A stretch of 64,000 nucleotides of DNA from Gracilimonas sp964505215 (GCA_964505215.1 CAZDGU010000002.1:62001-126000), one strand, 5' to 3'. Counted from the first letter of the stretch, positions 44,861 to 54,354 are shown. Translations and numbers: made by a program. Notes: generated by a model from the letters alone, not told the origin.

Positions 44861-45808
44861 TTACAAGTACTTTAACCGCACAGAGCCGCCGCTGGTTTTA
44901 GCATCTACTTTTGTTCCGCCTCCGTTAAAGGTGCCTTTTACCTCGTCTTTTTCTGCCCTCCCGCTAAAGTTCTCCAGTTGTGCATATACGCGATTGCCAT
45001 CCAAATCAACCTCGTAGCCATTTTCTTTAGGAACCGTAAGCGTTATGCTGCCGCCGGAGGTTTTTAGGGTAATAAAATCGGCAGGGGCCAATACTTCAGC
45101 CCGGATGGAGCCTCCACTGGTTTTGGCGTCTACATTTCCCTCCAGGCCGGAAAGCCGAATACTGCCGCCGCTTGTTTTAACAGCTAAACTGCCAAAAATA
45201 GTTTCCCCGCGGATGGATCCACCGCTTGTTTTAGCATCCACATTACCCTGTATTTCCTTCATCGTAATGCTGCCGCCCGAGGTTTTTAATTCCATATTCC
45301 CTTTAATTCCTTCGGTGGTAATACTGCCGCCACTGGTCTTTAGCGCTTGGGCGCCGGTCAGATTTTTTGCGGTTAAGCTGCCGCCGCTGGTCTTAATATC
45401 GGCAGCCGTTTCTCTGGGCGCATAAACCACAAATGAAATTGAATAGCCGTTTTCCCAACCCCAGCCAACTGCTGATTTACGCTCGGCTATAGCCTGTACA
45501 GTGTTTCCGGTTTGGGAAATATCAATGTTATAATCATCAAGATTTGCTTCTCCTGCGCGCATATATTTTCCTCTTTTGCGCACATACATTTCTACCTTCA
45601 CTTCATCTTGGTTTGAACCGATAACGGAAATACTGCCTCCCGAAGTGTTTACCTGAAGGCTTACCGGACCGTTTATGCTAAAGCGCTCTGTCTGATAGGC
45701 ATTTTCCCCAGATTGAGCGAACGAGCTTTGAATACCCGCTAAAATCAGCGCCAAAAATAAAGCGGCCGATTTGCAAAATTTTATCAAATAGTTTCTGTTT
45801 GAACTCAT
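44861..45808 (-). CDS. DUF4097-like beta-helix repeat protein, secreted
   Basis: 315 residues with a signal peptide cut near residue 31 (SSFAQ). After a first TSGGSI at residue 55 and a linker, residues 139-248 consist of successive units beginning KTSGGS, five of exactly 18 residues and one of 20. Further units lie near the C-terminus (KTSGGSVRLKYL end). Such one-turn units suggest a right-handed parallel beta-helix, as in DUF4097/putative adhesin proteins. It is probably periplasmic or surface exposed. Shine-Dalgarno GGAG precedes the ATG. Function unknown. Confidence 0.82.
   Translation of the reverse strand: MSSNRNYLIKFCKSAALFLALILAGIQSSFAQSGENAYQTERFSINGPVSLQVNTSGGSISVIGSNQDEVKVEMYVRKRGKYMRAGEANLDDYNIDISQTGNTVQAIAERKSAVGWGWENGYSISFVVYAPRETAADIKTSGGSLTAKNLTGAQALKTSGGSITTEGIKGNMELKTSGGSITMKEIQGNVDAKTSGGSIRGETIFGSLAVKTSGGSIRLSGLEGNVDAKTSGGSIRAEVLAPADFITLKTSGGSITLTVPKENGYEVDLDGNRVYAQLENFSGRAEKDEVKGTFNGGGTKVDAKTSGGSVRLKYL
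45065..45394 (-). repeat. 54-bp tandem coding repeats
   Basis: DNA of the KTSGGS units: five 54-bp periods and one of 60 bp. On the plus strand each shows CCGCCGCTGGTTTT-like words with synonymous variation, so the copies are old rather than freshly duplicated. Confidence 0.75.
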
Positions 45809-45926
45809 ATTTTCTCCATTAGTTTTTACTCACTCTCGTTACACGCATGTTCTTTTCAGTAGTTACATTTTAGTTGGCTAAAAATTCACTTTTGTGCATT
45901 TTTTCGCCTTAATATCACGGAGATAT

Positions 45927-46781
45927 ATGAAGTTACCTTTCATTTTTGCAAAACGCTTTGTTGCGGGAGAATCTTTCACCGAGTCTATCCCAAAAGCAAA
46001 AGAGCTGAACGATAAAAACCTTAAGCTTACCCTCGATTTGCTGGGTGAAAATGTGAGCAGCAGGCAAACGGCAACCGACACGGTTGACAATTACATCCGC
46101 TTGTTAGACGGCATTAAAGAAGAAGATTTAGTAAGCAGTATTTCTATTAAACTCACCATGCTAGGTTTAGATATTGACAATGACTTTACCCGCGAAAACC
46201 TATTCCGCCTGCTTGATGTAGCCCAAAAACACAACCAATTTGTGCGCATTGATATGGAAGGTTCGGAGAACACGCAAAAAACGCTCGATATTTTCACCGA
46301 GGCTTTCGAGAAGTACGGCAGTGCACATGTGGGAACCGTTATTCAGTCTATGCTCCATCGCAGCACAACCGATATCCAAAACCTGGCAGAAGCCGGTGCC
46401 GATATTCGTTTGGTAAAAGGAGCTTATAGCGAGCCGGCTGATATTGCCCTTCAACAAATGCCGGCCATTCGTGAAGCTTTTAAAGAACAGGCTAAAGTAC
46501 TGTTGGCTCACACCAAATTTCCCCGCTTTGGAACTCACGATGACGAGCTCATCGATTGGCTCATTAATTATACCGCTGAGCAAAAAATTCCAAAAGATGC
46601 CTTTGAGCTGCAAATGCTGTACGGACTCCGCGAAGAAACCATGGTTCAGCTTACCGAAAAAGGGTTCAAAACCCGAATTTATGTTCCTTTCGGCACCGAC
46701 TGGTTTCCCTATTTTACCCGCCGTTTAGCCGAGCGCAAAGAGAATATTTGGTTTGTGCTGAGTACCATGTTCAAAAAATAA
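45927..46781 (+). CDS. Proline dehydrogenase
   Basis: 284 residues, monofunctional PRODH with FAD-binding TIM barrel: FAKRFVAGES near the start, DLLGENVSS, RIDMEGSENTQ, VIQSMLHRST, RLVKGAYSEP, ELQMLYGLREE and VPFGTDWFPYFTRRLAER with the proline-binding Arg pair. It oxidises L-proline to pyrroline-5-carboxylate. I chose ATG 45927, preceded by GGAG; the GTG at 45894 adds 11 residues without support. The second enzyme of the pathway is not adjacent. Confidence 0.93.
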   Translation: MKLPFIFAKRFVAGESFTESIPKAKELNDKNLKLTLDLLGENVSSRQTATDTVDNYIRLLDGIKEEDLVSSISIKLTMLGLDIDNDFTRENLFRLLDVAQKHNQFVRIDMEGSENTQKTLDIFTEAFEKYGSAHVGTVIQSMLHRSTTDIQNLAEAGADIRLVKGAYSEPADIALQQMPAIREAFKEQAKVLLAHTKFPRFGTHDDELIDWLINYTAEQKIPKDAFELQMLYGLREETMVQLTEKGFKTRIYVPFGTDWFPYFTRRLAERKENIWFVLSTMFKK

Positions 46782-46800
46782 TTCTCTTTTTGTGTATGAA

Positions 46801-46876
46801 TGTGTTTGGGTGTTAGAGTGTTCGCGTTTTCTCCGATTCATTAACACGTTCACACTCAAACACTTTAACACTCTAC
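46801..46876. repeat. Imperfect inverted GTGTTTG/CAAACAC-type repeat
   Basis: The left arm (46801-46828) is built of GTGTTTGGGTGTTAGAGTGTT words and the right arm (46843-46876) of AACACGTTCACACTCAAACAC and AACACTCTAC. They can fold on each other imperfectly and look like a degenerate heptad-type simple repeat. It sits between the proline dehydrogenase and DoxX genes and could act as a terminator of the former. Confidence 0.45.
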
Positions 46877-46879
46877 TCT

Positions 46880-47245
46880 ATGGAGCCTGAACTGCATCGG
46901 TACTTTATTGGGGTGATTTTTATTTTGGCGGGAATCTTGCATTTTGTGAGGCCCGAGCTTTTTATGAAAATCATGCCGGATTACTTGCCTTGGCACAAAT
47001 CGCTGGTGCTCATCAGTGGTTTTTTTGAGATTGCCGGAGGAGTTGGAATGATGATTCCCGCCCTTCAAACCTACGCTGCCTGGGGATTAATTGCCCTTCT
47101 AATTGCCGTTTTCCCTGCTAATATTGAGATGTTTAGAACATATTATCGCAAACGCGGATTCACCCCATTTGTTTGGGCTCTGTTATTTCGACTTCCACTT
47201 CAGTTTGTGTTGATAGGGTGGGTGTATTGGGCAAGTTTGTTTTAA
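46880..47245 (+). CDS. DoxX-like small membrane protein
   Basis: 121 residues with four membrane helices: YFIGVIFILAGILHFVRP, SLVLISGFFEIAGGVGMMI, AAWGLIALLIAVFPANIEMF, LPLQFVLIGWVYWASLF. The IAGILHFVRPE...MPDYLPWHK pattern is typical of the DoxX/YfiD-like family. No enzymatic role is assigned. Confidence 0.75.
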   Translation: MEPELHRYFIGVIFILAGILHFVRPELFMKIMPDYLPWHKSLVLISGFFEIAGGVGMMIPALQTYAAWGLIALLIAVFPANIEMFRTYYRKRGFTPFVWALLFRLPLQFVLIGWVYWASLF

Positions 47246-47353
47246 TGATTAATTGGCATATATCCCATCATTAAAATCTTTTCAGATCTTTGCATATCAA
47301 ATCACGCTGTTTTCTAACTTACATGCGTACATGATTAAATAATCAGCTACCTC

Positions 47354-49489
47354 TTGAAAAAGATTCTCCCCTATATTATTCCAATGTTAGCCGGAACAGC
47401 ATTACTGTCCATCCCGCTTTTGCGCGATCTGCATTTTGAATCGGCTATGCTGGCGGCTGTAATTGGTTGTTTTTGGGGCGGATGGCGGGCCGCTGGTTCC
47501 ATTTCCAAACAGGATTTTTTAAACTCGATCCGTATTCTTTGGGTGATGTATCTCGCCTCCACTCCGTTGTTTGTTTTTGCCTTGATTACCGGCTGCCTGA
47601 CTTTAGACGGCATTGGTTTTTGGATTTTCATTCCTCTCCCAAGCATCTTTTTTGGAACAGCGGTTGGCCGACTGGTTCGCAAGTTTAAATTTCCCTTTCC
47701 CAAAACGCTCACTGTTTTAATGCTTCTTTTTTGTGCCGTTGGCGTTTGGATGATTGAGTTCTTCAGCTTTCCACAGGTGTATTTCTATAATCATGTTTGG
47801 GGATTGTGGCCCGGACCTATTTATGACGAAGCCGTACAGCTTACCGATTCATTATTTTACTTCCGGTGGATTACCTTGTTGTGGATTATCATGCTGTGGA
47901 GCATTCCTTCCTGGAATAAAAATATGCCATCCAAAGTACTCACCGTACTTGCTGCCGTCAGTCTTTTATTCAGCTACATGAATTTAGATGAAGCCGGAAT
48001 TATCAGTCCCCGTGAAACCATACAGCAACGGCTGGGCGGATTTCATCAAACCAAGCACTTTGAGCTGTTTTATGATGAGGACTTTTACTCGCAAAAAGAA
48101 ATAGAATATTGGGCGCTTCGGCACGAGTTTCACTTTCAGCAAATAACCGATATGCTGGAAATAGACTGGCCTAAAGACCGAAAAGTTGAAAGCTATCTGT
48201 ATGCCCACGCCTGGCAAAAGAAGAAGATAACGGGCGCTAAGTTTACCAGCTACGTTCCTATCTGGCTGGAGCAAGATCAGCTTCATATCGCAAAACAGCA
48301 GCTGGAGCGCGTTTTAAAACACGAGCTGGTGCACGTACTTTCCAAACAGTTTGGCAACCGGTTGTTTAACGGAAGCCGGAGTATTGGTCTGATTGAAGGC
48401 CTGGCGGAAGGAATCACAAAAAATGCATCGCCCCGCTCAACCTTGCATCAAATTGTAGCGGCCAAATCTCCCAAACCTACCGCCGCGGAGATGAAACGGG
48501 CATTATCGTGGCGGGGATTTTATGGGAAAGCGGGCGCAATCAGCTATACCACGTCCGGCTCTTTTGTGGAGTTTTTGCTGAATCACTATCCGCCCGAAAA
48601 TTTCAAAAAGGCGTATGCAACCGGCGATATTGCCACAGTTTATTCAGCGTCTATGGAAGAACTGACCGCTCAATGGCATCACGTATTAGCCGAAACGCCA
48701 ACAGATTCGGTTGATGAAACTACCTCCGATTTCGTTTTTGCACAGCAGTCGCTGTTTGAGAAACCTTGTCCCCACGCAGTTCCCCGCAGGCTGCAACTTT
48801 GGGACAGTTATCGTTTTCATCTGGCAAACAGAGATACTGTTTCCGGCTATAAAGTTTTGGATGAATTGCACCGCCGGGAACCGACCAACGAATGGATTAA
48901 AAACCAATGGGCGCAGGCTCAGCTCCACCAACAAAAGCCGGAGCAGGTTTACACTGCCATCACCCCAAACGACACACTGATAGATTTACAGATACTAAAA
49001 GCCGATGCCCTTTTTCTGGCCGGAAAAACCGAAAAGGCTGATTCACTTTTATCCGGCATCACTCCAAAAATAAACGAATCTTCCGCTCCCAAATTTGGGC
49101 TCACCCTGAAAGTGCGAGAAAGTAAAACCCAGTGGAAATATCACTTAGAACGCCGGTATTTGAATCAATTCCCGGAAACAATTGCCGAATTTAATCAACA
49201 AAATGGAGCCAATAAGCTGCTTACTTTTTCTAAGATTATAGAAGAACGCATAGATTCCTTAATCGCTCCATTTGCAACGGAAATTCACCCAACATTTCAG
49301 ACAGAAGCCGAATTTAACATCCTTTTGAAAGCTATAGACCGGCTCGCATTTTTAGGCTATACTGAAGCATCCAAAAAGCTGATAGCATTACTTGAAAAAC
49401 CCACGCTTCGTCTGCGCTACCGCGAGCGTTTAGTTGAAAAGAAAGTATGGGTGCAATTTGTACATTCCCTGCAATCGGTTGTAGATTAG
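47354..49489 (+). CDS. Membrane metallopeptidase (peptidase MA-like) with TPR-like C-terminus
   Basis: 711 residues from TTG 47354. About six to seven membrane helices fill residues 5-225. Then a gluzincin domain follows: HELVHVLSKQFG (zinc His pair and Glu) with GLIEGLAEG providing the third ligand 29 residues on, and SGSFVEFLLNHYPPENF, as in the peptidase MA family. The last ~250 residues are helical and TPR-like (YKVLDELHRREPTNEWIKNQ, LQILKADALFLAGKTEKADS). I know no named member with this layout. The M23 gene follows 12 bases after the stop, so they may be cotranscribed. Confidence 0.78.
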   Translation: MKKILPYIIPMLAGTALLSIPLLRDLHFESAMLAAVIGCFWGGWRAAGSISKQDFLNSIRILWVMYLASTPLFVFALITGCLTLDGIGFWIFIPLPSIFFGTAVGRLVRKFKFPFPKTLTVLMLLFCAVGVWMIEFFSFPQVYFYNHVWGLWPGPIYDEAVQLTDSLFYFRWITLLWIIMLWSIPSWNKNMPSKVLTVLAAVSLLFSYMNLDEAGIISPRETIQQRLGGFHQTKHFELFYDEDFYSQKEIEYWALRHEFHFQQITDMLEIDWPKDRKVESYLYAHAWQKKKITGAKFTSYVPIWLEQDQLHIAKQQLERVLKHELVHVLSKQFGNRLFNGSRSIGLIEGLAEGITKNASPRSTLHQIVAAKSPKPTAAEMKRALSWRGFYGKAGAISYTTSGSFVEFLLNHYPPENFKKAYATGDIATVYSASMEELTAQWHHVLAETPTDSVDETTSDFVFAQQSLFEKPCPHAVPRRLQLWDSYRFHLANRDTVSGYKVLDELHRREPTNEWIKNQWAQAQLHQQKPEQVYTAITPNDTLIDLQILKADALFLAGKTEKADSLLSGITPKINESSAPKFGLTLKVRESKTQWKYHLERRYLNQFPETIAEFNQQNGANKLLTFSKIIEERIDSLIAPFATEIHPTFQTEAEFNILLKAIDRLAFLGYTEASKKLIALLEKPTLRLRYRERLVEKKVWVQFVHSLQSVVD

Positions 49490-49501
49490 CCGTGTTGTTT
49501 T

Positions 49502-50641
49502 TTGAGTTATCAGCGGACCGATAATCACCCCAAACATTTGAAAATATCCAGGAAAAATAATCGAACAATCAGCATATCGTACCTGCTTGGATACGGACTA
49601 CTGCTGGTATTATTTTCGGCTCAGGCTGCCCGGGCGCAGGATTGGCGGCTTTCGGCGAGCTACTCGGTGCAAAGTGTGGGTATTGATTATACGCCCAATC
49701 CCAATTATCAGGGTCAGGTGGGCACTATTGCCAAAGGAATGGCCGAGGTGGAGCTGGAGAAATATTTATTACATCGTTTGTACGTAGCCGGAAAGGGTGA
49801 GCTTCTTGTGCATGACCGGGCGGATTTTGTACTGGGCGGACCTATTAATTTCAAACAGTTTAACCTCGGTGGGACTATTGGATTGCAGTGGCCAAAATTT
49901 GGTGTTTATGCGGGTGCAAAAGCCGGCGGTATGTGGGATTTCCGCATACGATCTACCCATCGCATAACCGGGCAGGTCAGTTGGGTTGAGCCGATGGAAG
50001 ACTCCGGTAAGCTGACGGGCTCTTTAATTGGCGGCATCAAATATTACCTGCTTAACTTCATCCGGCTTCAGGCCGAAATTGCCCAAACCACAAATTTACC
50101 GGTAAATGTAACGCCACAGCACAGCTTCACCGAAAACCCGGCCGTGCGTTCTTTTGATGTGAATCCTATTTCATTTTCGGTGGGAATTTCCATTGGCATT
50201 CCGTGGAACAGACCGGCCAAGCGTTCACCCAAAGAACGAAAGCTGCCACCGCTTATGCGTCTTTCCGGAGTGAAGTTTGACGTTCCAATGAAATCCACTT
50301 TTGTGACTTCTAAATTCGGTCCGCGCTGGAATAAAACTCATCAGGGCGTGGATTTAAACGCTAAATTGCGGGATAAAATAGTTGCAGCTGAAAGCGGCGT
50401 AGTGATTAAAGCCGGCCAAGGAAGAGGGTTTGGAAAAATGGTGCGCATTAAACACGCCAAAGGTTTTGAAACGGTGTATGCGCACATGAGCCGCATAAAA
50501 GTCCGCGAAGGCGACCACGTTAAAAAAGGCCAAATAGTAGGCAAAGCCGGAAATACGGGGACGGCTACCGGCGTACACCTACATTTCGAGATTTGGAAAA
50601 ACGGAAAGCCGATAGACCCCGAATCTGTTATTCGGTTTTAA
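49502..50641 (+). CDS. M23 peptidase with N-terminal beta-barrel-like domain
   Basis: 379 residues from TTG 49502; another TTG at 49538 is possible. The signal peptide is SISYLLGYGLLLVLFSAQ. Residues ~45-240 have alternating strands like a small outer membrane barrel (NLGGTIGLQWPKFGVYAGAK, LTGSLIGGIKYYLLNFIRLQ, ISFSVGISIGIPW). Residues ~255-379 are a LytM/M23 endopeptidase with HQGVDL (zinc His and Asp), YAHMS and HLHFE. All zinc ligands are present, so it should cut peptidoglycan cross-links or peptides. The fusion of barrel-like and M23 parts is unusual. Confidence 0.82.
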   Translation: MSYQRTDNHPKHLKISRKNNRTISISYLLGYGLLLVLFSAQAARAQDWRLSASYSVQSVGIDYTPNPNYQGQVGTIAKGMAEVELEKYLLHRLYVAGKGELLVHDRADFVLGGPINFKQFNLGGTIGLQWPKFGVYAGAKAGGMWDFRIRSTHRITGQVSWVEPMEDSGKLTGSLIGGIKYYLLNFIRLQAEIAQTTNLPVNVTPQHSFTENPAVRSFDVNPISFSVGISIGIPWNRPAKRSPKERKLPPLMRLSGVKFDVPMKSTFVTSKFGPRWNKTHQGVDLNAKLRDKIVAAESGVVIKAGQGRGFGKMVRIKHAKGFETVYAHMSRIKVREGDHVKKGQIVGKAGNTGTATGVHLHFEIWKNGKPIDPESVIRF

Positions 50642-50868
50642 GACTGATTTTCTTTATGCCCAAAAGGCATAGTCGTGAAACCTAACCAGATAAGCCGAAG
50701 CTCAAAGTCCTAATCACGCTCCGCAGATTTATCGGCTACGTTTGCCCGCTGAAGCCGGGCAAAGCTCCGCTCGAAAGGACAAACAAAGTGGATTAATTAG
50801 CACAGCCTTTTTGTAGTCTAAGAAAATGTGTATTAAGTTTAGCTGACCCGCCATTTCAACTTTTGTCT

Positions 50869-51537
50869 ATGCGAAACGCCATTTTTGTACCACATATTGA
50901 ATACCAGCAGTATTCAGAAAAGGAAATGAAAAAACGAGCTGAAGATTTTTATCAGCTGCTTAAAAAGCGGCGAACAGTCCGTGATTTTTTGGATCGGCCG
51001 GTTCCCAAAGAAGTCATTGAACACTGTTTATTAGCAGCCGGAACGGCACCGAATGGGGCCAATAAACAGCCGTGGCATTTTGTGGCGGTGAGTGATCCGG
51101 AAACGAAAAAGAAAATCCGGGAAGGGGCTGAAAAAGAAGAGCAAGCTTTTTATAACGAACGCGCTACTGAAGAGTGGCTGGCCGATCTTCATCCGCTTGG
51201 AACGGATGAGCATAAACCGTTCCTCGAAAAGGCTCCGTACCTGATTGGCATCTTTTCTCAAAGCTATCAGCTTACTGAAAGTGGGGAGAAGAAAAAGCAT
51301 TATTATGTGAAAGAGTCGGTGGGAATTGCCACAGGAATGCTTATCACCGCGCTGCATAATGCCGGCCTGGCTACGTTGACGCACACGCCCAGCCCTATGG
51401 GATTTTTAAATGAGCTGATGGGCCGTCCTTCTCACGAAAAACCATTTCTGCTGCTGGTAGTCGGCTATCCCGAAAAAGGAGCAAAAGTGCCCGATATTTC
51501 AAAGAAATCGCTGGATGAGATTGCTACGTTTATTTAA
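50869..51537 (+). CDS. Nitroreductase family protein
   Basis: 222 residues from ATG 50869; an upstream TTG at 50863 adds two residues. FMN-binding nitroreductase fold: KKRRTVRDFLDRPVPKEVIEHCLLAAGTAPNGANKQPWHF-like N-terminus with the Arg-Thr-Val-Arg motif, SVGIATGMLITALHNAGLATLTHTPS and a Gly-Tyr-Pro near the end (VVGYPEKGA). The form resembles the iodotyrosine deiodinase-like branch. The substrate is unknown. Confidence 0.87.
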   Translation: MRNAIFVPHIEYQQYSEKEMKKRAEDFYQLLKKRRTVRDFLDRPVPKEVIEHCLLAAGTAPNGANKQPWHFVAVSDPETKKKIREGAEKEEQAFYNERATEEWLADLHPLGTDEHKPFLEKAPYLIGIFSQSYQLTESGEKKKHYYVKESVGIATGMLITALHNAGLATLTHTPSPMGFLNELMGRPSHEKPFLLLVVGYPEKGAKVPDISKKSLDEIATFI

Positions 51538-51698
51538 CCCGTGAATTCATGATTACGGGGTTGAAAACTCATCCCGAACTCCATTTCAAACCGATGCTCA
51601 GGTGTGTGATTATTCACCTAAATACGTTTTTCTTAGCTCTTTAAAAAACGTACCTTAGCAGCGGCTAAACACAACATTATTTTATATTATTTCTATCT

Positions 51699-52760
51699 AT
51701 GGAAAAAGTAATATCCGGTATTCAGCAAATTGGCATTGGCATTCCTGATGTAAAAAAGGCAACCGACTGGTATCGTCGTCATTTTGGAATGGATATTAAG
51801 GTTTTTGACGATTCAGCCACGGCGAATTTAATGACGCCCTACACCGGAGGGGAAGCCCACGATCGAACCGCTGTGCTGGCTATGAACCTGAAAGGCGGCG
51901 GCGGATTTGAAATCTGGCAATATACCAGCCGAACACCTCAACCGGCCGATTTTGACCTGATGATGGGCGATTTAGGCATCAATGCCGGAAAAATTAAGTC
52001 TATTGACGTGGCTCAAACTTATAAAGAAATGCAGGCTGACGGGGTAGAAATAGTTACGGAACTGGCTAAAAATCCTGCCGGCGATCTTAGCTTTTTTGTG
52101 AAAGATTTGTATGGAAACATCTGGCAGGTTGTAAAAGGACTGGATTTCTTCAAAACAAAAACTCCGGCATCAACCGGGGGCGTGGTGGGAACCGTGATTG
52201 GCTCTACGGATATTGACGCCGCCCGAAAGCTGTATTCTAACGTGCTGGGTTACGATGAAGTGGTGTACGATGAAACGGGCGTTTTTGATGATTTTAAAGG
52301 ACTGCCCGGCGGAGATCATAAATACCGTCGCGTGCTGCTACGCCACTCAAAACCTCGCGCCGGAGGCTTTAGCCGGCTTTTTGGTCCTACCGAAATGGAG
52401 CTTATTGAAGTGAAAGAGCGCAAACCTCGTAAAATTTATGAAGACCGATATTGGGGAGATTTAGGCTTCATTCATTTATGTTTTGATATCCAGGGCATGG
52501 ATGCGCTTCAGTCCGATTTAAACGAACAGGGTTTCTCTTTTACCGTAGATTCGGCCGACAGTTTTGGCATGGGCAAGGCAGCCGGGCGTTTTACTTATAC
52601 CGAAGATCCGGACGGAACGCTGATCGAATTTGTGGAAACACATAAAGTGCCGATCATCAAAAAAATCGGCTGGTATATTGATATGACTAAACGCGATCCG
52701 CGAAAAAATCTCCCTAACTGGATGATAAGCGCCCTGCGATTTAGCCGAATGAAGGATTAA
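51699..52760 (+). CDS. VOC family protein with two glyoxalase-like domains
   Basis: 353 residues. First VOC module at about 1-150 (QQIGIGIPDVKKATDWYRRHFG, FFVKDLYGNIWQVV); second at about 160-310 (GTVIGSTDIDAARKLYSNVLGYD, FIHLCFDIQGMDALQSDL, YTEDPDGTLIEFVE). The second module has the His and Glu metal positions. A short basic tail follows. It may be a dioxygenase or glyoxalase relative; substrate unknown. Confidence 0.82.
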   Translation: MEKVISGIQQIGIGIPDVKKATDWYRRHFGMDIKVFDDSATANLMTPYTGGEAHDRTAVLAMNLKGGGGFEIWQYTSRTPQPADFDLMMGDLGINAGKIKSIDVAQTYKEMQADGVEIVTELAKNPAGDLSFFVKDLYGNIWQVVKGLDFFKTKTPASTGGVVGTVIGSTDIDAARKLYSNVLGYDEVVYDETGVFDDFKGLPGGDHKYRRVLLRHSKPRAGGFSRLFGPTEMELIEVKERKPRKIYEDRYWGDLGFIHLCFDIQGMDALQSDLNEQGFSFTVDSADSFGMGKAAGRFTYTEDPDGTLIEFVETHKVPIIKKIGWYIDMTKRDPRKNLPNWMISALRFSRMKD

Positions 52761-52829
52761 ATAGCTGAAAACCCTTTAGTCTTATTTCAGTCTGGTTTCC
52801 CGAAGTCTCTGACTGTTTAAATCATTCCA

Positions 52830-53150
52830 CTACCGAAAAACCGGACTTTGATTTGCAGCCTTAGAGCCGGGCAACTTTTTCCAAAAAGCGAATCGGCTCA
52901 TTTTGCTCTGTCCGTTTGTGTGATAAGAAGGTTCTACCCGAAAATGCTCGTGCATACAGCTTTGGCACACTAATATCTTTGAGCCTCCTAAATACACAGC
53001 TTCCAATCGAACTTTAAAACCACCGATTGGGCAGATTTTTTCTTCTTCGGAATTACAGAAATCGCATTCGTTCAGTTGTTCTTTTGTCTCAGTATTCATC
53101 AGTCTGGGATTTGAATGTATGTTGAAGTATGTCCTTAGGTTTTCACTCAT
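52830..53150 (-). CDS. Small cysteine-motif protein, hypothetical
   Basis: 106 residues from ATG 53150; a second ATG at 53099 gives 89. CDFCNSEEEKICPIGG and CQSCMHEHF provide two CxxC pairs about 50 residues apart, likely a zinc ribbon or knuckle. It starts 11 bases after the alpha/beta hydrolase stop and may be cotranscribed with it. I recognise no family. Confidence 0.6.
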   Translation of the reverse strand: MSENLRTYFNIHSNPRLMNTETKEQLNECDFCNSEEEKICPIGGFKVRLEAVYLGGSKILVCQSCMHEHFRVEPSYHTNGQSKMSRFAFWKKLPGSKAANQSPVFR

Positions 53151-53161
53151 GAGGTATTGCT

Positions 53162-54115
53162 TTACACAGCCACCGATTTTGCACTGTAAAATTGTAGCAC
53201 GTCTTCTAAAAACAGCGTTACCTGTCGCTCATATTCATTTTTATTACAGAGATAAGCTTTTGTGTGCCGCCCGCCTTCAGCCATCCAAAGGCGTTTTATG
53301 CCCTTTTGTTTTGCCTCATACAGCTCACGGCTCATAGATGGGGGAATGAACCGGTCGTTGCTGCCATGTATAAACATGATGGGGATTTCGCTTTTTGCAA
53401 CCGCAGCTATTGGGTTCACATCCTGGAAACGAAACTTTGCATATAACTTCACAAAAAAGTGAATGGTATGATAAAAAATGAACACCGGCGCGTTATACAA
53501 ATACTTAATTTGGTATCGGATTAACTGCTCCATGTTGGAATATGGAGAGTCTGCCACCACAAACTTTACATACCTGTTAATGTGCAAATATTCTAACGAA
53601 GTGCCCGCGCCCAACGAAATACCGTGCAGCCCAATAATAGCATACGCTCCTTTTTTCATTGCAACCCAGCGCACCCACTGCTCAATATCATGCTTTTCAT
53701 AAAATCCGTAGCTGGTATGCGTTCCGTCGCTTTCCCCGTGGGCACGCTGGTCGATGGCTAAAATGTTAAAACCCTGGCGGAGATATAAATCAAAAAACCG
53801 ACACGACATTGGGTGAGCCCGCGTATATCCATGAACCAAAATAACCACCTTATCCGAGTTCGGGAACTGCTCTATGTAGCAGCCATGCAGTTTAAAGCCT
53901 TCCTCATTTGTGATAACAATACTTTTTTTGGGCAGCTTATCAAACTTATCCCGACAATACAGCTTTTTCTTTTCCACTCTGTTGAAGCATTCCTGGGTGG
54001 TGAATTTTTCTTTTTTGGTGATGGTGCGATATCCAAACATAGAGATTGCATAAACAACAGCTGTTGCACCTGCCAATAACGTGGCCGAAATAATGAATAA
54101 AATGGTCGTAAACAT
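53162..54115 (-). CDS. Alpha/beta hydrolase, membrane-anchored
   Basis: 317 residues with an N-terminal hydrophobic segment (TILFIISATLLAGATAVVYA). The fold shows LVHGYTRAHP (oxyanion region), AIDQRAHGESDG, the nucleophile elbow GISLGAGTS, FIHGSNDRFIPP with the Asp and GRHTKAY with the His. It resembles the BAAT/acyl-CoA or FrsA-like serine hydrolases of the YqkD type. Substrate unknown. Confidence 0.87.
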   Translation of the reverse strand: MFTTILFIISATLLAGATAVVYAISMFGYRTITKKEKFTTQECFNRVEKKKLYCRDKFDKLPKKSIVITNEEGFKLHGCYIEQFPNSDKVVILVHGYTRAHPMSCRFFDLYLRQGFNILAIDQRAHGESDGTHTSYGFYEKHDIEQWVRWVAMKKGAYAIIGLHGISLGAGTSLEYLHINRYVKFVVADSPYSNMEQLIRYQIKYLYNAPVFIFYHTIHFFVKLYAKFRFQDVNPIAAVAKSEIPIMFIHGSNDRFIPPSMSRELYEAKQKGIKRLWMAEGGRHTKAYLCNKNEYERQVTLFLEDVLQFYSAKSVAV

Positions 54116-54126
54116 AGCTTATATCT

Positions 54127-54150
54127 TTTGGTGATTTGTGTTGCACCAAA
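54127..54150 (-). other. Hairpin in the leader of the hydrolase gene
   Basis: TTTGGTG / CACCAAA inverted repeat with a 10-base loop, beginning 11 bases before the ATG of the hydrolase gene. It could affect ribosome access or bind a regulator. No family of leader elements is recognised. Confidence 0.3.
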
Positions 54151-54354
54151 TTAACAGCTACGCATTATTTTACGCTATCTCTCACGTTTCATTCTGTTGT
54201 TTATTTGTTCCAATTTGAGAATTAGAACATATTTGAGCCACAAGTTTATTTTTTCACTAACCAAATGTACACGAATATAGCCTTCACCAAAAACCCGTAG
54301 AATTCTCAATTATAAGGTGTAGCTTAAGTGATGAAATGAAAAGCACAAAGCAGT

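Noticed and set aside
45065..45394. CRISPR-like array
   Set aside because: The 54-bp periodicity is in a coding frame (KTSGGS units) with synonymous variation and no spacer pattern.
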